Positions 34,656 to 43,744 are shown, counted from the first letter of the stretch. The stretch is DNA of 64,000 bases from Variovorax fucosicus (GCF_030316825.1 NZ_JASZYU010000003.1:124001-188000); one strand, 5' to 3'. The notes: generated by a model not told the origin, from the sequence alone. Made by a program: numbers and translations.

Positions 34656-35395
34656 GCGCTGCAACCCACACCGATGCCGCCTGGCGGCAGCTTCATGACG
34701 CGGCCTCGGCGCCGTACCAGAAGGCCGGCCAGTTCACCTACCACTTCGCGCGCGGCAAGCTCGGGCGCGATCCGGTGTTTCGCGGTCTGGTCGAGCGCGG
34801 GCTGATCGGCGCCGACCGGCGCAGGGTGGTCGATATCGGCTGCGGCCAGGGGCTGTTTGCCAGCCTGCTCTCGTCGATGGCCGCGATGCAGGTGAAGGGG
34901 CAATGGCCCGCCGGTTGGGCCGCGACGCCGCCGGTGGCCGACTACACCGGCATCGAACTGATGCCGCGCGACGTGGCGCGTGCCGAGTCGTCCATCGGCC
35001 ACTTGCAGCCCACGCCGCGCTTTGTCTGCGCCGACATGTGCAAGGCGGCGCTGCCGGCCAGCGACCTGGTGGTGATCCTCGACGTGTTGCACTACGTCGA
35101 TCTCGATGCACAGGAAGGCGTGCTGCGCCGGGTTCGCGACGCATTGACGCCCGGCAGCGGCCGCATGCTGCTGCGCGTGGGCGATGCGGCCAGCCGGCGC
35201 GGCTTCGCGATCAGCCAGTGGGTGGATCGCACCGTCACGCGCATCCGCGGCCACAAGGTGTCGCCGACCTGGGGCCGCACCTTGCAGGATTGGATTGCGC
35301 TGTTGCAGCGGCTTGGCTTCACCGTGCAGAGCATCCCGATGAGCAAAGGCACGCCGTTCGCCAACGTGCTGCTGGTCGCGGATCGCAAGCCATGA
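34652..35395 (+). CDS. Class I SAM-dependent methyltransferase of the aryl-polyene-like cluster
   Basis: A 247-residue methyltransferase. VVDIGCGQGLFASLL (about residues 58-72) is motif I for S-adenosylmethionine, ELMPRDVARAESS and VVILDVLHYVDLD match motifs II and III. Aryl-polyene clusters commonly have one such enzyme (ApeM type) that may methylate the aromatic head group or the chain end. The start overlaps the deacetylase stop (ATGA) and the stop overlaps the dehydratase start (ATGA). The acceptor is inferred only from context. Confidence 0.85.
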   Translation: MSAATHTDAAWRQLHDAASAPYQKAGQFTYHFARGKLGRDPVFRGLVERGLIGADRRRVVDIGCGQGLFASLLSSMAAMQVKGQWPAGWAATPPVADYTGIELMPRDVARAESSIGHLQPTPRFVCADMCKAALPASDLVVILDVLHYVDLDAQEGVLRRVRDALTPGSGRMLLRVGDAASRRGFAISQWVDRTVTRIRGHKVSPTWGRTLQDWIALLQRLGFTVQSIPMSKGTPFANVLLVADRKP

Positions 35396-35856
35396 GCGCG
35401 CCAGTGGCCGCGCCGCAAACCATGGATCGGGAGGGCATCGCTGCGCGCATTCCGCACAGCGGCACCATGTGCCTGCTGGAGCGGCTCGAAAGCTGGGACG
35501 CCGACACGATCCACTGCACCACCACGAGCCACCTGCAGCCGGACAACCCGCTGCGCACGGCCGGCGGCCTGATGGCACCGAACGCGATCGAGTACGCCGC
35601 GCAAGCCATGGCGCTGCATGGCGGGTTGCTCGCTGCGCCAGGCGCGCCGCCCTCGGCCGGATTCCTGGCCACGGCGCGCAACGTGCGCTTCGCCATCTCC
35701 CGGCTCGACGAAGTGCAGGGCACGCTGCAGGTGCGTGCCAGGCGCTTGTCGGGCGACGCGCGCCAGGTGCTCTACGAGTTCAACCTGACCGACGTGAACG
35801 GCGCCACGCTGGCCGATGGCCGCGCGGTGGTCGTGCTCAACACCCCTTTGCCGTGA
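35392..35856 (+). CDS. Hotdog-fold 3-hydroxyacyl-ACP dehydratase (ApeP-like)
   Basis: A 154-residue hotdog protein. ARIPHSGTMCLLERLESWD near residues 17-37 is the FabA/FabZ-type entry motif seen in ApeP-like dehydratases. The helix NPLRTAGGLMAPNAIEYAAQAMALHGGLL follows. It would dehydrate 3-hydroxyacyl intermediates to conjugated double bonds together with the dehydratase domain of the 28055-29776 protein. It overlaps the methyltransferase gene by 4 bases and is one base ahead of the ketoreductase gene. Confidence 0.83.
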   Translation: MSAPVAAPQTMDREGIAARIPHSGTMCLLERLESWDADTIHCTTTSHLQPDNPLRTAGGLMAPNAIEYAAQAMALHGGLLAAPGAPPSAGFLATARNVRFAISRLDEVQGTLQVRARRLSGDARQVLYEFNLTDVNGATLADGRAVVVLNTPLP

Positions 35857-35857
35857 C

Positions 35858-36607
35858 ATGACGACTGCAGCAATCACAAACCTTTCGGGCAAGCGTGCGC
35901 TGATCACCGGCGCCAGCGGTTCGCTCGGCGCCGCGATCGCGCAACGCCTCGCGCGCGACGGCGCCACGGTACTGCTGCACGCCAGCTCCCGGCCCGACGC
36001 GGTCGAGCAACTCGCCACTGTCATCCGGGCGGCAGGCGGCAGCGCCGAGTGCCATGTGTTCGACCTGCGTAGCGACGAGGCCACGGCCGCCGGTTGCGCT
36101 GCGATGCTGCAGGGCGGGCCGGTTCAGATCATCGTCAACAACGCCGGCGTGCACGACGACGCGGTGTTGCCGGGCATGCGAGCCGAGCAGTGGCACAAGG
36201 TGATAGACGTGTCGCTCAACGGCTTTTTCCGCGTCACGCAGCCGCTGCTGTTGCCGATGTTGCGAACGCGCTGGGGCCGGATCCTGAATATTTCGTCGGT
36301 CGCGTCGTTGATGGGCAACAAGGGCCAGGTCAATTACGCCGCGGCCAAGGGCGCGCTCAACAGCGCGACCAAGGCGCTGTCGCTCGAGGTTGCCGCGCGC
36401 GGTGTCACGGTCAACGCGATCGCGCCGGGCATCATCGCCTCGCCGATGGCCGATGCGGCGTTCGACCCGGCCATGATCCAGCAGATGGTGCCGGTGAAGC
36501 GGGCCGGTACGCCGGATGAGGTGGCTGCGCTGGCGGGGTTTCTCGCCAGCCATGAAGCGGCTTACATCACGGGGCAGGTTATTTCCATCAATGGCGGGAT
36601 GATTTAG
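35858..36607 (+). CDS. 3-oxoacyl-ACP reductase, FabG-like (ApeQ-like)
   Basis: A 249-residue short-chain dehydrogenase. TGASGSLG is the NADPH-binding motif (about residues 17-24), NNAG follows, and the catalytic Ser (ISSVASL) and YAAAK give the Tyr and Lys. It would reduce 3-oxoacyl chains in polyene synthesis. In known clusters a ketosynthase gene is normally beside it; here the plus-strand run ends and 138 bases of non-coding sequence follow before convergent genes. Confidence 0.9.
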   Translation: MTTAAITNLSGKRALITGASGSLGAAIAQRLARDGATVLLHASSRPDAVEQLATVIRAAGGSAECHVFDLRSDEATAAGCAAMLQGGPVQIIVNNAGVHDDAVLPGMRAEQWHKVIDVSLNGFFRVTQPLLLPMLRTRWGRILNISSVASLMGNKGQVNYAAAKGALNSATKALSLEVAARGVTVNAIAPGIIASPMADAAFDPAMIQQMVPVKRAGTPDEVAALAGFLASHEAAYITGQVISINGGMI

Positions 36608-36745
36608 GCGGCATCCTGGGGCACCGGGATGTGCGGGGGTGCGTCGGCGGGCGGTATGCGCTGGGGCGACCGACGTGGACAGGAAGGGGTTGCATCCAGA
36701 CAGCCCGTACCGCACACCGGGCGCTCTAAGCAAGGGGAGAAAGGT

Positions 36746-37525
36746 TCAGTCCTGAAACGGCGGCAACCGCAAAACCCGCTTTGCAATCAACCAGGGCAGC
36801 CGCAGCACGAACTCCACCATCAGCCGTGTGTGCATCCACGTCAGCAGAACGTTGTCGCGCACGTACCGAAAGTGCGACACACCGCCCTCGGCCGCAGTGA
36901 GGTACTTCACCGGCGCGTCGATGTTGATCGGCTTCACGCCGCGCCAGGCCAGACGCACCACGGCCTCGGTGTCGAAGTCGAAGCGGCGCATCCAGGGCTG
37001 GCGCGCCATCACGCGGATCAGCGAGGCGACCGGGTAGACGCGAAAACCATAGAGCGAATCGCCGACGCCCGCGAACAGGGTCTCGAGCTGCGTCCATCCA
37101 TTCGACACGCGTCGCCCGCGCACGCGCAGCAGCGGGGCGCTGGCATCGAACACCGGGCGGCCCAGCACCATCGTGTCGGGTCGCGCGACCGAGGCCTGCA
37201 TGAACGTCGGGATCAGGTCGGCCGGATGCTGGCCGTCGGAGTCCATCGTCAATGCGTGGGTAAAGCCGGCCTCCTGCGCCATGCGCAGCCCGTGCAACAC
37301 GGCAGCGCCCTTGCCCTGGTTCCGGGGCAGCAGCACCACCTTCAGGCCGGGGTCGTCGGTGGCGATCTGTGCGAGGCGCTCACCGGTGCCGTCGGTGCTG
37401 CCGTCGATCACCACCCAGACCGGGTTCCATTGCGCACGGGCCGCGCTGACGGTGGAAAAAAGGCGCTCACCCGTGTTGTAGCTCGGGATCAGAACGAGGT
37501 GTGTGCGCGAGGCGTCGATGGGCAT
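36746..37525 (-). CDS. Glycosyltransferase family 2
   Basis: A 259-residue glycosyltransferase with GT-A fold. It begins LVLIPSYNTGERL, has VVIDGSTDGT near residues 38-46, the metal-binding DSDGQH at 95-100 and a later FDFDTEAVVRLAWRG. The C-terminus has a weakly hydrophobic, basic tail (FVLRLPWLIAKRVLRLPPF) suggesting membrane association. Similar enzymes occur in xanthomonadin and aryl-polyene loci, where they may glycosylate the product or its lipid carrier. The start overlaps the end of the PlsC-like gene by 37 bases. It converges with the ketoreductase gene. Confidence 0.87.
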   Translation of the reverse strand: MPIDASRTHLVLIPSYNTGERLFSTVSAARAQWNPVWVVIDGSTDGTGERLAQIATDDPGLKVVLLPRNQGKGAAVLHGLRMAQEAGFTHALTMDSDGQHPADLIPTFMQASVARPDTMVLGRPVFDASAPLLRVRGRRVSNGWTQLETLFAGVGDSLYGFRVYPVASLIRVMARQPWMRRFDFDTEAVVRLAWRGVKPINIDAPVKYLTAAEGGVSHFRYVRDNVLLTWMHTRLMVEFVLRLPWLIAKRVLRLPPFQD

Positions 37526-38289
37526 GCGGGCTGCGCGTCTGTGGCGCGCTGTTCCATGTTTTGGCGAAAGTATTGTTCGAGTTGTTTCAGCAGGGCATTG
37601 CTGTCCTGCTCCGGGGCGAAGCGCTGGCCCAGCCGCAGTTTGAACACGACCGGCAACGGCGGCACCCTCCACAGCGGCCAGCCCTTGCCGAGGTACGGCG
37701 AATCGGTATCGATGAAAACAGTCTGGATCGGCGCCTGTGCGAGCTTGGCGATCAACGTGACGCCGGGGCGAAAACTGTTGACCGGGGGTTCGACCGTGCG
37801 CGTGCCTTCGGGAAACAGCACCAGCTGGCCGCCGGCACGCAGATCGTCAACCGCCAGCCGCACCATGGCGCGGGCCGAGTCGTTGCGGATGTAGTGTGCC
37901 AGCCGCGCACCGGCGCCGAGGAAGATGTTCTTCATCAGGTCGGCCTTCATGATGCAGGCGCTGCGCGGCAGCCGCGCAACCAGCAGTAGCGCATCGAGCA
38001 TGGTCGGGTGATTCGCCACGAAGATCAGGCCGCGCTCGTCGCGCAGCGCGTCCAGGCATTCGGCGTCGATGCGCATCATGCCGGTCAGCGATGCGGTGGC
38101 CCAGAACCAACGGTACGCCAGCGCAATGGTCGCGCGCCCGAGCGGACGTGCCAGGCGGGCCGGCAGCACCGGCTGAAGCAGCATCGCGACCATGTTCCAC
38201 GCCAGCGAGATGGTGCCGAGCAGCAACAGCAACGCGTAGAGCGGCACGGCCAGCAGGGCCGTCTTCAGCAGTGAGAAAAGCCGCATCAT
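37489..38289 (-). CDS. 1-acylglycerol-3-phosphate acyltransferase family protein (PlsC-like)
   Basis: A 266-residue membrane acyltransferase. An N-terminal hydrophobic region (about residues 8-40) precedes NHPTMLD, whose His94 and Asp99 are the HX4D catalytic pair, and FPEGTR at 159-164 binds the glycerol phosphate. Two adjacent ATGs (38289 and 38286) are possible starts. It lies 7 bases after the chorismatase stop and overlaps the glycosyltransferase gene, so the three form one minus-strand operon. In pigment loci (XanD-like) such enzymes esterify the polyene to glycerol phosphate; general lipid synthesis is the alternative. Confidence 0.85.
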   Translation of the reverse strand: MMRLFSLLKTALLAVPLYALLLLLGTISLAWNMVAMLLQPVLPARLARPLGRATIALAYRWFWATASLTGMMRIDAECLDALRDERGLIFVANHPTMLDALLLVARLPRSACIMKADLMKNIFLGAGARLAHYIRNDSARAMVRLAVDDLRAGGQLVLFPEGTRTVEPPVNSFRPGVTLIAKLAQAPIQTVFIDTDSPYLGKGWPLWRVPPLPVVFKLRLGQRFAPEQDSNALLKQLEQYFRQNMEQRATDAQPACPSTPRAHTSF

Positions 38290-38296
38290 CGAAGGC

Positions 38297-39328
38297 TCAG
38301 CCGCGCAGTTCGCCCGGTTCGGTGGCATGCGCCTCGATCTCGACCAGCAGTTCGCTGCGGCAAATGTCGGCCTGGAGAAACACCGCGTGCCGCATAAAGC
38401 GCGAACCGGCGCCGAGCGCGTGCTCGAGTTGCCGGCGGATGCCGGGCGCGTCGGCCGGATGGCGCACATAGACCACCGGGTCGCTGCGCTCCAGCGTGAA
38501 GATGGCACTTGAGCGCTCGTTGGCGGCGGCGATCACCGCGCGCAGATTCAGAAGCGTTTCGTCCAACTGCGCCCGCACGTCGCCAACGTGTACCGTTTGG
38601 TGCCCAACGATGCTGGCCGTGCCCGAAATGAACAACGCGACCTGGCCGCCGCCGAGCGGTGCCAGCGCTGCGCGCGAAAAGGTGGGGGAACGCGGCCCGT
38701 AGTCGGAGGGGTAGTGGTAAGCCGACACCTGGCGCGGGTTTTCCACCGGCAGCGGCGGCACGCGGCCGGCAAGAAACCGGATGCAGAGCGCGCCTTCGTG
38801 CACGCCCAGCGCACAGGCCGCGGGCGCGCCTTCGAAGGCGGCCTGGCCGGCCTCGAGAAACGCCTGCTGGCGCCCTGCGTTGAACTGCCGGTAGCGTTCC
38901 ATGCCGCCGCCGTCGTCGTTGATGCGCGGCAGATAGTTCCAGATCCGCAGCAGATGCGGGCAACCGGCCTGCTTCATCGCCTCGAACAGGTTGCGGTAGG
39001 CGCGCTGAGACAGCGCGGTCAAGTCTTCGCCGTGGTCGTTCTCGTCGAGATCGACCACACCGAGCAGCCAGTGGCCGTCGCTGCGCCAGCGCACCACGCC
39101 GGTGGTGCCCGACTGCACGGCGGCACCGGCATGCCAGAGGTCGACCATCGGCTCGCTGTTGAGCAGCACCCGAGCCGAGACGCCGGTGATCCAGGCGTTG
39201 TCGCCGCCGACGCCATAGCTCAAGGCAGCGAACGGCTTGGCACCGCCCGCCGCGCGAGCCAGGCCCTGGCCCAAAGTCAGACGCTCGACGCGCAGGGACG
39301 GCGCTTCTGCCGCGGCAGCGAGCGTCAC
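38297..39328 (-). CDS. Chorismatase family protein, XanB2/FkbO/Hyg5-like
   Basis: A 343-residue chorismate-cleaving enzyme of the XanB2 family, which makes 3- and/or 4-hydroxybenzoate plus pyruvate. Seen motifs include LPRINDDGGGMERYRQFNAGR, YHYPSDYGPRSPTFSRA, VALFISGTASIVGHQ and FLQADICRSELLVEIE near the C-terminus, in a RidA-like double domain. The start codon is GTG at 39328 with GAGG five bases upstream. It overlaps the end of a 31-codon reading frame (GTGA). In Xanthomonas the product 3-hydroxybenzoate primes xanthomonadin and 4-hydroxybenzoate feeds ubiquinone. Here it opens the minus-strand arm of the pigment locus, so it probably supplies the aromatic starter for the ligase. Exact product ratio cannot be read. 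Confidence 0.87.
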   Translation of the reverse strand: MTLAAAAEAPSLRVERLTLGQGLARAAGGAKPFAALSYGVGGDNAWITGVSARVLLNSEPMVDLWHAGAAVQSGTTGVVRWRSDGHWLLGVVDLDENDHGEDLTALSQRAYRNLFEAMKQAGCPHLLRIWNYLPRINDDGGGMERYRQFNAGRQQAFLEAGQAAFEGAPAACALGVHEGALCIRFLAGRVPPLPVENPRQVSAYHYPSDYGPRSPTFSRAALAPLGGGQVALFISGTASIVGHQTVHVGDVRAQLDETLLNLRAVIAAANERSSAIFTLERSDPVVYVRHPADAPGIRRQLEHALGAGSRFMRHAVFLQADICRSELLVEIEAHATEPGELRG

Positions 39329-39420
39329 TTGGCCTCGGCGACGTTGGCGGCCGCCAGCGCATCGTGGCTTTGCGGGCGCGTCGGCCGGGGAGCGGTCAGG
39401 GCGGAAGGCATCTGTGTCAT
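39325..39420 (-). CDS. Small upstream reading frame (31 codons) coupled to the chorismatase gene
   Basis: An ATG at 39420 opens a 31-residue frame (starting MTQMPSALTAPRP, ending AAANVAEAK) whose TGA overlaps the GTG start of the chorismatase gene. GATAAT lies about 10 bases upstream of it but no clear ribosome site is seen. It may be a leader peptide, or chance. There is no recognisable domain. Confidence 0.35.
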   Translation of the reverse strand: MTQMPSALTAPRPTRPQSHDALAAANVAEAK

Positions 39421-39536
39421 CGGGTGATTATCCCCAAACACATTTGGCAGGTCGTAGTTCCGGCGCGGGCGTTGTGTGCGCCGGACAGTAAACTCGCTGT
39501 CTGCTTTGCAAACACGAGATCGCGAGATATAGAGCT

Positions 39537-40262
39537 ATGGCCGGACACAGCAAATGGGCGAACATTCAACACAGAAAAGGCCGGCAGGACGAGAAGCGTG
39601 GCAAGGCCTGGACCCGGGTGATCCGCGAAATCATGGTGGCGGCGCGCCTCGGGGGCGGTGATCTGGGCATCAACCCCCGGCTGCGGCTCGCGGTGGAAAA
39701 GGCCAAGGCCGTCAATTTGCCGATCGATACCGTCAAGCGCAACATCGACAAGGCCACGGGCAACCTCGAAGGCGTGAGCTACGAGGAAATCCGCTATGAA
39801 GGCTACGGCATCGGCGGCGCCGCCATCATCGTCGACACCATGACCGACAACCGCGTGCGCACCGTGGCCGAGGTGCGGCATGCGTTCAGCAAGTACGGCG
39901 GCAACATGGGCACCGAAGGCTCGGTCGCGTTCCAGTTCAAGCATTGCGGGCAGTTCATCTTTGCGCCCGGCACCAGCGAGGACAAGGTCATGGAGGTCGC
40001 TCTCGAAGCCGGCGCCGAGGACGTGATCACGCACGATGACGGCGCGATCGAAGTGCTCACGGCCTACGCCGACTTCGAAACCGTCAAGAACGCGCTGGAG
40101 GCCGCCGGCCTGCAGCCCGAAGTCGCCGAAGTTACGATGCGCGCCGAGAACCCGGTCGAGGTCACCGGCGAAGACGCCGCGAAGATGCAAAAGCTGCTCG
40201 ATGTCCTGGAAGATCTGGACGACGTGCAAGAGGTTTATCACAACGCCGAGTTGTCCGAATGA
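39537..40262 (+). CDS. yebC: YebC/PmpR-family translation or transcription regulator
   Basis: A 241-residue member of the YebC/TACO1 family. [23 protein letters not shown] is the invariant N-terminus, and [30 protein letters not shown] is the middle domain. Family members help ribosomes through proline stretches and some bind DNA (PmpR). Full length. It begins a run of plus-strand housekeeping genes, and its stop overlaps the purD start by 4 bases. The upstream gap (about 117 bases to the small minus-strand frame) must hold its promoter, but no consensus pair is clear. Confidence 0.95.
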   Translation: MAGHSKWANIQHRKGRQDEKRGKAWTRVIREIMVAARLGGGDLGINPRLRLAVEKAKAVNLPIDTVKRNIDKATGNLEGVSYEEIRYEGYGIGGAAIIVDTMTDNRVRTVAEVRHAFSKYGGNMGTEGSVAFQFKHCGQFIFAPGTSEDKVMEVALEAGAEDVITHDDGAIEVLTAYADFETVKNALEAAGLQPEVAEVTMRAENPVEVTGEDAAKMQKLLDVLEDLDDVQEVYHNAELSE

Positions 40263-41554
40263 AAGTGCTCGTCATCGGTGGTGGTGGACGCGAACATGCG
40301 CTCGCTTGGCGGCTCGCGCAGTCGCAGCGCGTGTCGAAGATCTATGTGGCGCCGGGCAACGGCGGCACCGCGCTCGATCCGCGCTTCGAGGGCGTGGCGA
40401 TCAGCGAGCCGGCTGCGTTGCGTGCCTGGGCCGCGGCTGAAAAGATCGCGCTGACCGTGGTCGGCCCCGAGGCGCCGCTGGCGGCCGGCATGGTCGACGA
40501 GTTTCGCGCGCATGGCCTGCGCATCTTCGGCCCGACCAAGGCGGCGGCCCAGCTCGAAAGCTCGAAGGCCTTCTCCAAGGCCTTCATGAAGCGGCACAAG
40601 ATCCCGACGGCCGAGTACGAAAGCTTCACCGACCCGGTGGCGGCGCATGCGTACATCGATGCGAAGGGCGCGCCGATCGTGGTCAAGGCCGATGGCCTGG
40701 CCGCCGGCAAGGGCGTGGTGGTGGCGATGACCGCGGCCGAAGCGCACGAGGCAGTCGATTTCATGCTCGAAGGCAACAAGTTCGGCGTGACCCACAACGA
40801 GGGCGGGGCGCGCGTGGTGATCGAGGAATTCCTGCAGGGCGAGGAAGCCAGCTTCATCGTGCTGTGCGACGGCCGCAACGTGACGGCGTTGGCCACCAGC
40901 CAGGATCACAAACGTCTGCAGGACGGCGACCAGGGCCCCAACACGGGCGGCATGGGCGCCTATTCGCCGGCGCCTGTGGTCACCGCCACCGTGCATGCGC
41001 GTGCGATGCGCGAGATCATCCTGCCAACCATTCGTGGCATGGAGCGCGACGGCATCCTCTACACCGGCTTTCTGTACGCCGGCCTCATGATCGACCCGCA
41101 GGGGCAGCTCAAGACGCTGGAATTCAACTGCCGCATGGGCGACCCTGAAACCCAGCCGATCATGATGCGGCTGAAGTCCGATCTGTTCGAGGTGCTGTGG
41201 CACGCGACCGACGGCACGCTCGACCAGGTCGAGCTGGAATGGGATCGGCGTACCGCGCTGGGCGTGGTGATGGCCGCGCACGGCTATCCGTTGTCGCCGC
41301 GCAAGGGAGACCTCATCAACGGCCTGCCGCCGGAAGCGCCCGATGCAGTGGTATTCCACGCCGGCACGGCGATGGAGGACGGCGAGATTCGCACCAGCGG
41401 CGGCCGCGTGCTTTGCGTCACCGTGCTGGCCGACAGCGTCAAGCAGGCTCAGCACCGCGCCTACGAAGTGGCAGCGCGCATCCATTTCGACGGCGCCCAG
41501 TACCGGCGCGACATCGGCTTCCGGGCGCTGCCGCTGCGCGACCAGGCCGGCTGA
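40259..41554 (+). CDS. purD: Phosphoribosylamine-glycine ligase (GAR synthetase)
   Basis: A 431-residue ATP-grasp enzyme for the second step of purine synthesis: phosphoribosylamine + glycine + ATP to GAR. The N-terminal [20 protein letters not shown], the central [15 protein letters not shown] and [13 protein letters not shown] (metal-binding Glu and Asn) are all present. Length is normal. It overlaps yebC by 4 bases and shares one base with the hemF start (TGATG). Confidence 0.97.
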   Translation: MKVLVIGGGGREHALAWRLAQSQRVSKIYVAPGNGGTALDPRFEGVAISEPAALRAWAAAEKIALTVVGPEAPLAAGMVDEFRAHGLRIFGPTKAAAQLESSKAFSKAFMKRHKIPTAEYESFTDPVAAHAYIDAKGAPIVVKADGLAAGKGVVVAMTAAEAHEAVDFMLEGNKFGVTHNEGGARVVIEEFLQGEEASFIVLCDGRNVTALATSQDHKRLQDGDQGPNTGGMGAYSPAPVVTATVHARAMREIILPTIRGMERDGILYTGFLYAGLMIDPQGQLKTLEFNCRMGDPETQPIMMRLKSDLFEVLWHATDGTLDQVELEWDRRTALGVVMAAHGYPLSPRKGDLINGLPPEAPDAVVFHAGTAMEDGEIRTSGGRVLCVTVLADSVKQAQHRAYEVAARIHFDGAQYRRDIGFRALPLRDQAG

Positions 41555-42471
41555 TGAGCGTCTCGACGCCCGAGGCGGTGGGCGCATACCTGCGCGGGCT
41601 GCAGCAGCGCATCGTCGATGCGGTCGAGCAGGCGGATGGCAGCGCGGCGCTTCGCGATTCTTGGCAGAAAGCACCCGGCGAGCCGCTGCAGGGCAGCGGG
41701 CTCACCTGCATCCTGGAAGGCGGTGCGCTGTTCGAGCGCGCCGGCTGTGGCTTCTCGCAGGTGAGTGGCCCGAAGCTGCCGCCCTCGGCCACCCAGCACC
41801 GCCCCGAACTGGCCGGCGCGCCGTTCGAGGCAATGGGCGTGTCGCTGGTGTTCCATCCGCGCAACCCGTACGTGCCGACCGTGCACATGAACGTGCGCAT
41901 GCTGGCCGCCTTGCCCGCGGGCGGCGAGCCGGTCTGCTGGTTCGGCGGCGGCATGGATCTGACGCCGTACTACGGCTTCGAAGACGATGCGCGCCATTTC
42001 CACCAGACTTGCCGCGCAGCGCTGGCGCCGTTCGGCGACGACAAGTACCCGCGCTTCAAGACCTGGTGCGACGACTACTTTTTCCTGAAGCACCGCAACG
42101 AGCCGCGCGGTGTGGGCGGCATCTTCTTCGACGATTTCGCCGAACCGGGCTTCGAGCAGAGCTTTGCCATGCTGCGGTCGGTCGGCGATGCCTTCCTGCC
42201 GGCCTATCTGCCGATCGTCGAACGCCGACGCGACATCGCATATGGGGAGCGCGAGCGCGCCTTCCAGCTCTACCGGCGCGGCCGCTACGTGGAGTTCAAC
42301 CTGGTGTGGGATCGCGGCACGCATTTCGGGCTGCAGTCGGGTGGGCGCACCGAATCGATCCTGCTGTCGATGCCGCCGCTGGCAAGCTGGGCCTACCGGC
42401 GCGAGCCCGAGGCTGGCACGCCCGAGGCGGCGCTGACGCGCGATTTCCTGGTGCGGCGCGAGTGGGTCTGA
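41554..42471 (+). CDS. hemF: Oxygen-dependent coproporphyrinogen III oxidase
   Basis: A 305-residue enzyme that converts coproporphyrinogen III to protoporphyrinogen IX in haem synthesis, using O2. Signatures present: [45 protein letters not shown] and [23 protein letters not shown]. Length matches the bacterial enzyme. The start shares one base with the purD stop. The anaerobic HemN type is not in this window. Confidence 0.97.
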   Translation: MSVSTPEAVGAYLRGLQQRIVDAVEQADGSAALRDSWQKAPGEPLQGSGLTCILEGGALFERAGCGFSQVSGPKLPPSATQHRPELAGAPFEAMGVSLVFHPRNPYVPTVHMNVRMLAALPAGGEPVCWFGGGMDLTPYYGFEDDARHFHQTCRAALAPFGDDKYPRFKTWCDDYFFLKHRNEPRGVGGIFFDDFAEPGFEQSFAMLRSVGDAFLPAYLPIVERRRDIAYGERERAFQLYRRGRYVEFNLVWDRGTHFGLQSGGRTESILLSMPPLASWAYRREPEAGTPEAALTRDFLVRREWV

Positions 42472-42479
42472 GCAAAGCG

Positions 42480-43088
42480 ATGCCGCGCGTCGGTGTATTC
42501 GGTGGCGCCTTCGACCCGCCCCACAATGCACACGTGGCGCTGGTGCAGGCCGCGCTTGCCCAGCTGGGCCTGGCCGAGTTGCGCATCTTTCCGACCGGCC
42601 AGGCCTGGCACAAGGCGCGTGCGTTGAGCAGCGCCGAACACCGGCTCGCGATGGCCCGGCTGGCCTTCGGCGGCGTGGCCGATGCGGTGGTCGATACCCG
42701 CGAAATCCGCCGGGCCGGCCCGACCTATACACTCGACACCCTGCGCGAACTCAAAAATGAGCGCCCGGACATGCAACCCGTGTTGCTGATCGGCGCCGAC
42801 CAGGCCGCTGCCTTGCGCAGCTGGCACGGGTTTGAGGAGATTCTCTCGATTGCTATTATTTCGATAGCACATCGCGCAGACCCCACGGGCGCTGCGATCC
42901 GATTCGACCCTCAAACGCTGGCGCCGTTGCCAGCCGGTGCGCGCTTCGAACAGCTCGAGCTGGCGCCGATGGACATCAGCGCCACCGAGATCCGGAGCCG
43001 CGCCGCCCGTGGGGCGGACATCTCCGGTCTGGTTCCCCCTGCCGTTGCACGCTATATTGACCGACACCACCTCTACTCACCTGCCTGA
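42480..43088 (+). CDS. nadD: Nicotinate-nucleotide adenylyltransferase
   Basis: A 202-residue enzyme that adenylates nicotinate mononucleotide in NAD synthesis. VGVFGGAFDPPHNAHVALV has the HxGH-type nucleotide-binding site (here HNAH), LIGADQAAALRSWHGFEEI is the middle motif, and ISATEIRSRAARG is the C-terminal ISSTxxR-type site. An in-frame GTG at 42462 is an alternative start. Codons for residues around 125-130 (bases 42849-42872) are unusually AT-rich, including ATT, ATT and ATA, and coincide with a small inverted repeat described separately. The stop shares a base with the rsfS start. Confidence 0.94.
   Translation: MPRVGVFGGAFDPPHNAHVALVQAALAQLGLAELRIFPTGQAWHKARALSSAEHRLAMARLAFGGVADAVVDTREIRRAGPTYTLDTLRELKNERPDMQPVLLIGADQAAALRSWHGFEEILSIAIISIAHRADPTGAAIRFDPQTLAPLPAGARFEQLELAPMDISATEIRSRAARGADISGLVPPAVARYIDRHHLYSPA
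42851..42869. repeat. Small AT-rich inverted repeat inside nadD
   Basis: TGCTAT and ATAGCA flank a 7-base centre, TATTTCG. The codons it imposes (ATT, GCT, ATT, ATT, TCG, ATA, GCA) are rare for this genome. It resembles short GCTATC/GATAGC-type repeats, such as the stem of the terminator at 51882-51916. Confidence 0.5.
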
Positions 43089-43744
43089 TGACCACTGAAG
43101 CCGCCGCCAAGAAAGACACCCAGAAACTCCAGCGGGCCATCATCGATGGGCTCGAAGACGTCAAGGCGCAGGACATCCAGGTTTTCGATACAGAGCATCT
43201 CTCCCCGCTGTTCGAGCGCGTGATCGTTGCCTCGGGCACCTCCAACCGCCAGACCAAGGCGCTCGCCGCCAGCGTTCGCGACGCCGTGCGCGAGGCCGGT
43301 TTCGGCAAGCCGCGCATCGAGGGCGAGGACAACGGCGAGTGGATCATCGTGGACTGCGGCGCTGCGGTCGCGCACATCATGCAGCCGGCGATCCGCCAGT
43401 ACTACCACCTCGAAGAGATCTGGGGCGAGAAGCCGGTGCGCCTGAAGTTCGGCGCCGCCAAGCCGGCGGCTGCATCGGCCGCGGCTGCTCCGGCACCCGC
43501 CGCGAAGAAGGCGGCGACCACGCTGCGCCGTTCCAGCGCCTCCAAGACCGCGATCCGCGAGATCGAGCAGGCGGCCAAGGCGGCGAAGCCCTCGTCGTCC
43601 AGAAGGCCGGCGGCGAAGAAGACCGCCGCGCCTGCGAAGAAGACAACCGCCAGCAAAACACCCATCAAGACCGTGGTGGCCGGCAAGCCTGCCGCGAAGA
43701 AGAAAGCCGCGCGCAAGACCACCACCTCGTCGCGCAGCAAATGA
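43088..43744 (+). CDS. rsfS: Ribosome silencing factor RsfS with long basic C-terminal tail
   Basis: Residues 1 to about 121 are a complete RsfS/RsfA domain, which binds ribosomal protein L14 and blocks subunit joining during starvation. [26 protein letters not shown] and [29 protein letters not shown] are the family motifs. Residues 122-218 form a Lys/Ala/Thr/Ser-rich tail ([27 protein letters not shown]) that most RsfS proteins lack; typical length is about 105-120. The tail is probably disordered and may bind rRNA. There is no frameshift, since it ends exactly at the rlmH start (ATGA). Confidence 0.94.
   Translation: MTTEAAAKKDTQKLQRAIIDGLEDVKAQDIQVFDTEHLSPLFERVIVASGTSNRQTKALAASVRDAVREAGFGKPRIEGEDNGEWIIVDCGAAVAHIMQPAIRQYYHLEEIWGEKPVRLKFGAAKPAAASAAAAPAPAAKKAATTLRRSSASKTAIREIEQAAKAAKPSSSRRPAAKKTAAPAKKTTASKTPIKTVVAGKPAAKKKAARKTTTSSRSK

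Noticed and set aside
31338..34664. Very long open frame (about 1,100 codons) on the minus strand opposite the MMPL and deacetylase genes
   Set aside because: The plus-strand genes have clear families; the antisense translation is His/Arg/Gln-rich with no domain, as expected from third-position GC bias.
38297..39328. RidA-type imine deaminase or UbiC chorismate lyase
   Set aside because: It is more than twice the length of RidA and has the XanB2/FkbO-type motifs; UbiC is shorter and unrelated in sequence.
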